Below are positions 1 to 4,523 of a DNA stretch of 7,268 bases, piece after piece; within the stretch, counting starts at the first letter, position 1, and every line of letters begins with the position of its first letter. The stretch comes from Methylovirgula sp. (GTDB lineage: Bacteria; Pseudomonadota; Alphaproteobacteria; Rhizobiales; Beijerinckiaceae), in the NCBI GenBank assembly GCA_030044485.1, contig JASHVQ010000152.1, positions 1 to 7,268 on the forward strand. The letters run 5' to 3'. The notes beneath the pieces were generated by a model. That model made no database searches and had not been told where the DNA came from. It saw only the letters and a list, made by a program, of their open reading frames with translations. The position numbers and the translations under genes are program-made.

Positions 1-386
1 GGCGGAAGATCGACGACCTCCGGCGGCTTAGCGCCTTGCGGCAAGCGCGCCGGGCGGCGCAACATTGGTATGAGCAGCGCGAGACCGACGCAGTCGGAGA
101 GAAATCCGGGCAGAACGAGAAGGACCGCGCCGAGCGCCGCCAGAACGCCGCCCTGCATCGCCTCGGGCCCCAGCCGGACGACGCGGCGCGCCGCGAAGGC
201 TGCCTTCAGCTCGGCGCGCGCCGCGCGGCCGAGGCGGCGCAGAAGCGTTGCGCCGATAAGGCTTGTCAGCACGGTCGCAAGAACGGCGCCGCCAAGCCCG
301 ATCGCGTCGGCGACCAAAGCGAACACGAAAATTTCGCCAAATAGCCACAGGCCGATGGCGAAAATGAAGGAGGCGGCGAAAGGCAT
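1..386 (-). CDS. fxsA: FxsA-family membrane protein (3' end outside window)
   Basis: The reading frame opens with ATG at 386 and runs off the left edge after 128 codons, so the C-terminus is missing. Seen: hydrophobic segments at about residues 5-30 and 31-49, ending in TSLIGATLLRRLG; then an Ala/Arg-rich cytoplasmic-type stretch at residues 50-72; then GGVLAALGAVLLVLPGFLSD (residues 79-98) leading into GLALLIP. The LPGFLSD block followed by a hydrophobic run and an Arg/Pro-rich turn is the hallmark of the FxsA family. These are small inner-membrane proteins; E. coli FxsA is known for easing F-plasmid exclusion of phage T7, and the general molecular role is unknown. A GGGAC lies about 8 bases before the ATG. 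The gene is divergent from the TimA-like gene, an arrangement I recall as common in Rhizobiales, where secB often follows. Family assignment is firm; the cellular role is not. Confidence 0.88.
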   Translation of the reverse strand, partial: MPFAASFIFAIGLWLFGEIFVFALVADAIGLGGAVLATVLTSLIGATLLRRLGRAARAELKAAFAARRVVRLGPEAMQGGVLAALGAVLLVLPGFLSDCVGLALLIPMLRRPARLPQGAKPPEVVDLP

Positions 387-499
387 CGCTGCGTCCCGGG
401 AAATGCCGCGCCGGCTGCGCGCCCTCGCGTCTCCCGTCCGCGCATCATATATGCTAAAATGCCCCGCTTTTCCCGTTTGGTAAATATCGGCAGCCTACC
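387..499. promoter_or_regulatory. Divergent intergenic region fxsA / timA, probable promoters
   Basis: This 113-base gap separates two genes that point away from each other, so it should hold a promoter for each. Its right half is AT-rich against a very GC-rich background: the palindrome CATATATG at 446-453, CTAAAAT at 454-460, and TAAATAT at 481-487. These could be -10-type elements, but I find no convincing -35 hexamer 16-18 bases upstream of any of them on either strand. The short palindrome could equally be an operator half. The promoter role is inferred from gene orientation and base composition only. Confidence 0.35.
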
Positions 500-1219
500 A
501 TGCATGACCCGCTCGATGCTTCGACGATCGTCTTCGCCATTCTGGCGATTTTCGTCGTGTGGAAGCTGCGCTCGGTGCTCGGCACGCGCACCGGCAACGA
601 AAAGCCGCCGAGCAATCCGTTCTTTCGCCGCGGCATCGGCTCCAACGACAACCGCTCGGCCGACAACAAGGTCGTGCCTTTGCCGGGGGCGGCTCCTGGG
701 GCTTTGGCGCCGAGCGCGCCGCCTGCCAACCCGGATCGTTGGAAACCCTACGCCGAAGGCGGCTCCAAAGCGGCCGCGGGCCTCGATGCCATCGCCGCCG
801 CCAGCCGCGGCTTCGCTCTCGACGCTTTCATCAGCGGCGCCAAGACCGCTTACGAGATGATCCTCACCAGCTTCGCCAAGGGCGACCGGGGGGCGCTGCA
901 GAACCTTCTCGACAAAGACGTGTTCGAGAGCTTCTCGGCGGCGATTGCGGCGCGCGAAAGCCGGGGCGAGACGATGACGACGCATGTCGTCGGCATCGAC
1001 CAGGTGACGGTCGAGGACGCCGCGCTTCGCGATCGTAGCGCGCAGATCACGTTGCGCTTTGCCTCGAAATTGGAGAGCGCCACGCGCGACAAGACGGGCA
1101 CGGTGATCGACGGCAGCCCCGACAAGGGCGTCGACATGATCGACGTCTGGACGTTCGCGCGCGACGTGAGCTCGCGCGATCCGAATTGGAGGCTCGTCGC
1201 CACGCAGACGGGGCATTAG
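500..1219 (+). CDS. timA: Tim44/TimA-family membrane-anchored protein
   Basis: This 239-residue protein belongs to the bacterial Tim44-like (TimA) group, related to the C-terminal domain of mitochondrial Tim44. Domains seen: an N-terminal hydrophobic anchor at residues 9-21 (IVFAILAIFVVWK) with acidic residues before and Lys/Arg after, which by the positive-inside rule suggests the bulk of the protein faces the cytoplasm; a Pro/Ala-rich, poorly ordered linker at residues 35-85 including a PFFRRG motif; and a Tim44-like domain from about 97 to 236. That domain starts with FALDAFISGAKTAYEMI, has the usual SFAKGDRGALQNLL, and ends in DVSSRDPNWRLVAT. ATG at 500 is chosen because the membrane anchor follows directly. 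Only a weak ribosome site is visible. The bacterial function is not settled; membrane adaptor or quality-control roles have been proposed. It is the first gene of a tight run with mltA and smr. Confidence 0.88.
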   Translation: MHDPLDASTIVFAILAIFVVWKLRSVLGTRTGNEKPPSNPFFRRGIGSNDNRSADNKVVPLPGAAPGALAPSAPPANPDRWKPYAEGGSKAAAGLDAIAAASRGFALDAFISGAKTAYEMILTSFAKGDRGALQNLLDKDVFESFSAAIAARESRGETMTTHVVGIDQVTVEDAALRDRSAQITLRFASKLESATRDKTGTVIDGSPDKGVDMIDVWTFARDVSSRDPNWRLVATQTGH

Positions 1220-1222
1220 GGC

Positions 1223-2320
1223 TTGCGCGAAGCCGCGCTGACGAAGCTCGGCTTCGCCGACATCGACGCATTTGCCGGCCAAGATCATCGCGACGCATTC
1301 CGCGTCTTTGCGGCTCAGGCGCGCGCCGCTTGCGAAGGCCGCGCGCCGTTGCGCCCGGCGCAGAGCGTCCCGGATGCGCTGAGCGCCGTCTTCCGCGCGG
1401 CGCTTGCCCACAAGATCGAGACGCCGCGCCAGGCGCGCGACTTCTTTGCGGCGCATTTCGCGCCGTTTCGCGTCACCGCGCCGGACGCCGGCTTCGTCAC
1501 CGGCTATTACGAGCCGATCGTCGCCGGAGCGCTCGAGCCCTCGGCGCAATTCTCCGCCCCGATTCTGGCGCGTCCCCCCGATCTCGTCACCTTGCCGCAA
1601 GGAACCGGCCTTTCCGGCCGGCCCGAACTTTCCTCGGCCCGAAAGCTTGCCGACGGAACGCTCATTGCCTATCCGGAGCGCGCCGCGATCGAGGCGGGCG
1701 CGCGCCGGGGCGAATTTGCACCGCTCGTCTTTCTCGAAGATCCGGTCGAGGTTTTCTTGATCCAAGTGCAAGGCTCGGCGCGCGTCGTCCTGGCGGATGG
1801 GCGGCAAATCCGCCTCGTCTATGCCGGACGCAATGGTTGGCCTTACACGTCGATCGGCCGAATTCTCATCGAGCGCGGCGCGATCGCCCCGGCCGACATG
1901 AGTCTTGCGGCGCTGAAGGCCTGGATCAGGTCGCACGGCCAAAAGCCGGGCGAGGCCGGCGCGGCGCTGATGCAGGCCAACAAATCCTATGTTTTCTTCG
2001 CCATCGACGCCGAGCTTGGCGCGGAGGACGGGCCGATCGGCGGCGCCGGCCAGCCCCTGACGGCTTTGCGTTCGATCGCGGTCGACCGCAGCCTCTGGTC
2101 TTATGGGCTGCCGTTCTGGCTTGCCGCCGATTTGCCGTGGCAAAGCCCGGCGCCGACGCCCTTCAAGCGGCTGATGATCGCCCAGGATACGGGCTCAGCC
2201 ATAGTCGGGCCGGCGCGCGCCGACATTTTCTTTGGCAGCGGGCCGCAAGCCGGCGCCCTGGCCGGCGGCATCCGCCACGCTTGCGACTTTATCGTGCTGC
2301 TGCCAAAGATCGCCACATGA
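1223..2320 (+). CDS. mltA: MltA-type lytic murein transglycosylase
   Basis: The predicted enzyme cleaves peptidoglycan between N-acetylmuramic acid and N-acetylglucosamine, forming 1,6-anhydro ends. Its 365 residues show the MltA barrel domain: FVTGYYEP (residues 91-98), a long insert with DPVEVFLIQVQGSARV (173-188), and RNGWPYTSIG (203-212). A C-terminal 3D domain follows, with QDTGSAI (321-327), ADIFFGSGPQAG (333-344) and a final CDFIVLLPK. Asp322 and Asp334 are conserved aspartates in the region that holds the family's catalytic Asp. The only workable start is TTG at 1223, three bases after the timA stop and in the same frame; GACGGGG about 10 bases upstream may serve as ribosome site. No signal peptide or lipobox can be seen, unlike E. 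coli MltA, and the frame cannot be extended because the timA amber codon blocks it. The stop overlaps the smr start as ATGA. Family assignment is strong; the export route is unclear. Confidence 0.93.
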   Translation: MREAALTKLGFADIDAFAGQDHRDAFRVFAAQARAACEGRAPLRPAQSVPDALSAVFRAALAHKIETPRQARDFFAAHFAPFRVTAPDAGFVTGYYEPIVAGALEPSAQFSAPILARPPDLVTLPQGTGLSGRPELSSARKLADGTLIAYPERAAIEAGARRGEFAPLVFLEDPVEVFLIQVQGSARVVLADGRQIRLVYAGRNGWPYTSIGRILIERGAIAPADMSLAALKAWIRSHGQKPGEAGAALMQANKSYVFFAIDAELGAEDGPIGGAGQPLTALRSIAVDRSLWSYGLPFWLAADLPWQSPAPTPFKRLMIAQDTGSAIVGPARADIFFGSGPQAGALAGGIRHACDFIVLLPKIAT

Positions 2321-2865
2321 ATAGCCCCGAGGATAGGCGCGGCCTTTCCGACGAAGATGTCGAGCTTTGGCTCGAAGTCACGCGCGGCGTGGCCCGACGC
2401 CCGGGCGTCCGCCCGCCCGAGCCGGGCCATAGGCCACGCAAAGACTCGAAAGCGGCGGCCGCGCATCCTGCCCCGGTCGCATCGCCGAAACGCGCATCGC
2501 GGCTTCCCGAACTCGCGCCGCTCGAGCGGCGCGCCCGGCAAAAATTGGCGCGCGGCAATCTGCCGATCGATGCGGCGATCGACCTGCACGGGCTTCACCA
2601 GCCGGAGGCGCATCGCGCGCTGCATGCATTTTTGAGCCGCGCGCAGCGCGAAGGCGGAAAGATCGTGCTTGTCGTCACGGGCAAGGGCGAAACCCGTCCG
2701 GCCGAGGGGTTCGAGACGGGCGTGCTGCGCCGCGTCGTGCCGCTCTGGCTCAAGGCGCCGGAATGGCGCGGCCTGGTGGTCGGCTTCGAGGAGGCGGCGC
2801 GCCCGCATGGCGGATCCGGCGCGCTTTACGTCCGGCTGCGGCGCGGCGAACGCCGCGGCGCTTAA
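2317..2865 (+). CDS. smr: Smr-domain protein (MutS2 C-terminal-like nuclease)
   Basis: The 182-residue protein has two parts. Residues 1-25 (LSDEDVELWLEVTRGV) resemble the short N-terminal motif of stand-alone alphaproteobacterial Smr proteins. A basic, Pro/Ala-rich linker of about 45 residues follows. The Smr domain spans roughly 85-177: IDLHGLHQPEAHRAL (88-102, with the DLHG signature), IVLVVTGKGE (116-125, with the TGKG signature), GVLRRVVPLWL (135-145) and GGSGALYVRLRR (165-176). Smr domains act as nicking endonucleases or RNA-processing nucleases in other systems, and the DLHG and TGKG motifs required for this are intact. ATG at 2317 overlaps the mltA stop (ATGA), which implies translational coupling. 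The same frame stays open far upstream inside mltA, but that is a high-GC artefact, since homology starts at this ATG. Its stop codon shares TTAA with the stop of the minus-strand gene next door. The substrate in this organism is unknown. Confidence 0.9.
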   Translation: MNSPEDRRGLSDEDVELWLEVTRGVARRPGVRPPEPGHRPRKDSKAAAAHPAPVASPKRASRLPELAPLERRARQKLARGNLPIDAAIDLHGLHQPEAHRALHAFLSRAQREGGKIVLVVTGKGETRPAEGFETGVLRRVVPLWLKAPEWRGLVVGFEEAARPHGGSGALYVRLRRGERRGA

Positions 2866-3008
2866 CAAGCGTCCTTGTCGCGCCGGTTTTTATCGGAATC
2901 CTCTTTCCTGCTGCCCGCGGCGAGGATCGCGAGCGTGGCGATCATGGCGGTTCCGGCGACAAACCAGAGCGCCACTTTGGCGATGACGATCCAGGTTGAC
3001 GCGTCCAT
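2862..3008 (-). CDS. Small single-pass membrane protein, unknown function
   Basis: This is a 48-residue protein of no family I recognise. It has a short N-terminus (MDASTW), one strongly hydrophobic segment at about residues 6-31 ([27 protein letters not shown]), and a highly charged tail of about 16 residues ([16 protein letters not shown]) ending in Cys. ATG at 3008 is preferred because AAGGG lies about 6 bases upstream. An in-frame ATG two codons earlier (3014) would sit directly on that site, and one at 3056 has no ribosome site that I see. About four fifths of third codon positions are G or C, as expected for a real gene in this genome. The gene ends tail to tail with smr, with the two stop codons sharing TTAA, and is divergent from the metallopeptidase gene. 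The charged tail would be cytoplasmic by charge balance. It could still be a chance frame, but composition, ribosome site and fit between neighbours argue for a gene. Confidence 0.6.
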   Translation of the reverse strand: MDASTWIVIAKVALWFVAGTAMIATLAILAAGSRKEDSDKNRRDKDAC

Positions 3009-3016
3009 GCGCATCC

Positions 3017-3047
3017 CTTGATCTTTGCTCCGCAGGCCGCCTATCTG
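3017..3047 (+). promoter_or_regulatory. Candidate promoter for metallopeptidase-leuD
   Basis: In the 73-base gap before the metallopeptidase gene, CTTGAT (3017-3022) and CTATCT (3041-3046) are separated by 18 bases. They resemble the alphaproteobacterial housekeeping pattern of CTTGAC, about 17 bases, then CTATAT. Transcription would start near 3053, giving a leader of roughly 30 bases. The -10 match is only moderate, and the -35 box lies next to the start of the divergent small membrane-protein gene. Confidence 0.35.
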
Positions 3048-3081
3048 AAAGGCCAAGACGGATTAAAGGATCGAGTTCCGC

Positions 3082-3111
3082 ATGGCCCTTACGCCCATGG
3101 CCCTTACGCCC
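3082..3111 (+). repeat. 15-bp tandem duplication over the start codon
   Basis: Two exact, adjacent copies of ATGGCCCTTACGCCC lie at 3082-3096 and 3097-3111; the preceding C at 3081 extends the periodicity by one base. The duplication is in frame, adds five residues (MALTP) and doubles the start codon. Replication slippage is the simple explanation. Confidence 0.95.
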
Positions 3112-3516
3112 GATGCGTGGAGCGGCGCAACCGCCCCCTCGCTCGCCGACTTCGAGATCTTGGCCGAGACGGCCTACGCCCGCCTGCCGGAGAAATTCCG
3201 CAAACTTTGCGAAGGGCTCGTCATCCAGGTCGCCGATTTCCCGACCGACGACGTGCTCGACCATATGGGCTGCGAGAGCGAATTCGATCTGCTCGGCCTG
3301 TTTACCGGGCGCGGCCTGGCGCAGAGCGGCGCCACGCCCTTGACCGGCCAATTGCCGAATATGATATGGCTCTATCGCCGCCCGATCCTCGACTATTGGG
3401 CCGAATACGAAGAGCGGCTCGGCGATCTCATCGCCCATGTTCTGGTGCACGAGATCGGCCATCATTTCGGCCTCTCGGACGCGGATATGGAAGCCATCGA
3501 AGCCGCCGCGGAATAG
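3082..3516 (+). CDS. Minimal zincin-type metallopeptidase (DUF1025-like)
   Basis: This 144-residue protein matches the small bacterial 'metallopeptidase family' (formerly DUF1025). Near its end it carries [14 protein letters not shown] (123-136). His123, Glu124 and His127 form the HExxH zinc-binding and catalytic motif, and Asp133 or another residue just downstream would be the third ligand. Earlier landmarks fit the family: [21 protein letters not shown] (34-54), DLLGLFTG (69-76), [12 protein letters not shown] (92-103) and [14 protein letters not shown]. There is no signal peptide or membrane segment, so it is probably cytoplasmic; physiological substrates are unknown. AAGGA (3066-3070) sits 11 bases before ATG 3082. 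A second in-frame ATG at 3097 comes from an exact 15-base duplication, so the protein begins [10 protein letters not shown]; the first ATG is preferred by spacing. leuD begins 14 bases after the stop, so the two are probably co-transcribed. Confidence 0.85.
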   Translation: MALTPMALTPDAWSGATAPSLADFEILAETAYARLPEKFRKLCEGLVIQVADFPTDDVLDHMGCESEFDLLGLFTGRGLAQSGATPLTGQLPNMIWLYRRPILDYWAEYEERLGDLIAHVLVHEIGHHFGLSDADMEAIEAAAE

Positions 3517-3530
3517 TTGGAACGCAGCCC

Positions 3531-4136
3531 ATGCAGAAATTCACCTCGCTGACCGGGGTCGCCGCGCCGCTCGAAATCCGCAACGTTGACACCGACATGA
3601 TCATTCCCAAACAATATCTGAAGACGATCAAGCGCACCGGCCTCGGCGCGGGTCTCTTCGCCGAACTGCGCTACAAGGACGACGGTTCGGAAAATCCGGA
3701 TTTCGTCTTGAACAGGCCCGCCTATCGCAAGGCGCAGATTCTCGTCGCCGAGGATAATTTCGGCTGCGGCTCGTCGCGCGAACACGCGCCCTGGGCGCTG
3801 CTCGACTTCGGCATACGCTGCGTGATTTCGACGAGCTTCGCCGATATTTTCTACAACAATTGTTTCAAGAACGGCATTCTGCCGATCAAGGTCTCGCCGC
3901 AGGATCTCGAAAAACTCATGGACGACGCGCGGCGCGGCGCCAATGCGACGCTGTCGATCGATCTCGAAAAGCAGGAAATCCGCGGCCCGGACGGCGGCGT
4001 CATTGCGTTCGAGATCGATCCGTTCCGCAAACATTGCCTCATGAACGGGCTCGACGATATCGGGCTCAGCCTGAAAAAGGCCGACAAGATCGAGAGCTTC
4101 GAGACCAAGGCCAGGGCCGAGCGGCCCTGGCACTAG
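3531..4136 (+). CDS. leuD: 3-isopropylmalate dehydratase small subunit
   Basis: LeuD pairs with LeuC, which carries the 4Fe-4S cluster, to isomerise 2-isopropylmalate to 3-isopropylmalate in leucine biosynthesis in the cytoplasm. The 201-residue length is typical. Family landmarks in order: [14 protein letters not shown] (18-31), [22 protein letters not shown] (73-94, the swivel-domain substrate-recognition loop), [18 protein letters not shown] (102-119), and [19 protein letters not shown] (163-181). The C-terminus ends in RPWH, close to the PW-ending tails I recall in alphaproteobacterial LeuD. ATG at 3531 is supported by TTGGAA about 8 bases upstream and by homology beginning at [11 protein letters not shown]. 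It follows the metallopeptidase by 14 bases. leuC and leuB are not in this window. A perfect inverted repeat covers its last codons, and a 23-bp tandem repeat starts within its stop codon. Confidence 0.97.
   Translation: MQKFTSLTGVAAPLEIRNVDTDMIIPKQYLKTIKRTGLGAGLFAELRYKDDGSENPDFVLNRPAYRKAQILVAEDNFGCGSSREHAPWALLDFGIRCVISTSFADIFYNNCFKNGILPIKVSPQDLEKLMDDARRGANATLSIDLEKQEIRGPDGGVIAFEIDPFRKHCLMNGLDDIGLSLKKADKIESFETKARAERPWH
4110..4131 (+). other. Perfect 9-bp hairpin at leuD 3' end
   Basis: GCCAGGGCC (4110-4118) and GGCCCTGGC (4123-4131) are exact reverse complements around a GAGC loop, ending three bases before the leuD stop codon. The RNA would form a very stable GC-rich hairpin. No T-run follows on the plus strand, so it does not look like a textbook intrinsic terminator. 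Alternatives are a block to 3' exonucleases, a weak terminator, or chance in a GC-rich coding tail. Confidence 0.55.
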
Positions 4137-4180
4137 CGAAGTGCTGCTTGACGCCGGAGCGAAGTGCTGCTTGACGCCGG
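4135..4180 (+). repeat. Exact 23-bp tandem repeat, two copies, leuD-rpmB gap
   Basis: Copies at 4135-4157 and 4158-4180 are identical and directly adjacent; the flanking bases differ, so there are exactly two units. The first unit begins with the last two bases of the leuD TAG. Each unit contains GAAGTGCTGC followed by TTGACG, a -35-like hexamer at 4148-4153 and 4171-4176. No good -10 hexamer is seen 16-18 bases after either one. Confidence 0.95.
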
Positions 4181-4232
4181 CCCCTGCCTCCCTTAGGAAA
4201 CCGCCTCTTTCCCCGCGAACCGAGATTAAGTG
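4137..4232 (+). promoter_or_regulatory. leuD-rpmB intergenic region, possible rpmB promoter
   Basis: This 96-base gap is the only place for a separate rpmB promoter. It holds most of the two 23-bp repeat units with their TTGACG boxes, then a pyrimidine-rich stretch (4181-4214), then AGATTAAG just before the rpmB start. A ribosomal protein gene would be expected to have its own strong promoter, but no clear -10 is visible, so transcription may also come from leuD. Confidence 0.25.
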
Positions 4233-4520
4233 ATGTCGCGCCGTTGCGAGCTGACCGGCAAGTCGATTTTGACCGGACATCTGGTCAGCCATTCGAACCA
4301 CAAGACCAAGACGCGGTTCCTGCCTAACCTCACCAAGGTGACGCTGATCTCCGATTCGCTGAACCGCCGCGTGCGGCTGCGCGTCGCGGTGGCGACGCTG
4401 CGCTCGCTCGAACATCGCGGCGGACTCGACGCGTTCCTGCTCAAGGCGCGCGATGCCGAGCTTTCGCCCAACGCGCTCGCCATCAAGCGCGAGATTCTGA
4501 AGAAGCAGGCGGGCGCCTAG
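4233..4520 (+). CDS. rpmB: 50S ribosomal protein L28
   Basis: L28 is a small basic protein of the large ribosomal subunit. The 95-residue sequence is a standard alphaproteobacterial L28: [11 protein letters not shown] at the start, [19 protein letters not shown] (15-33), [16 protein letters not shown] (36-51), [15 protein letters not shown] (56-70), and a Lys-rich end (EILKKQAGA). A GTG directly before the ATG (4230) is also in frame, but homology starts at ATG 4233. Only one cysteine (Cys5) is present, so there is no paired CxxC zinc motif as found in some L28 proteins. It is transcribed toward cobT and ends 3 bases from the cobT stop codon. In several Rhizobiales I recall rpmB lying near cobS-cobT, which fits this synteny. 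Confidence 0.97.
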   Translation: MSRRCELTGKSILTGHLVSHSNHKTKTRFLPNLTKVTLISDSLNRRVRLRVAVATLRSLEHRGGLDAFLLKARDAELSPNALAIKREILKKQAGA

Positions 4521-4523
4521 AGC

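Noticed and set aside
266..2143. A 625-codon open frame on the minus strand opposite timA and mltA
   Set aside because: Its translation is Arg/Ala-rich with no recognisable domain, and the opposite strand holds two clear families. Long antisense frames are expected when third positions are mostly G or C.
1186..2316. A long upstream extension of the smr frame through mltA
   Set aside because: The extension is Arg/Pro-rich without domain features and overlaps all of mltA. Smr homology starts at the ATG at 2317, which forms the ATGA overlap.
3018..3515. A long frame beginning at 3018 that runs into leuD
   Set aside because: It overlaps the metallopeptidase in another frame, its first part is Arg-rich without domain features, and LeuD homology begins at ATG 3531.
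4171..4199. TTGACG in the second repeat unit plus TTAGGA as an rpmB promoter
   Set aside because: The -10 candidate matches the consensus at too few positions to call; kept only as a possibility for the intergenic region.
3462..4415. A 317-codon open frame on the minus strand opposite leuD
   Set aside because: It is a shadow of leuD and the start of rpmB, with no domain signature of its own.
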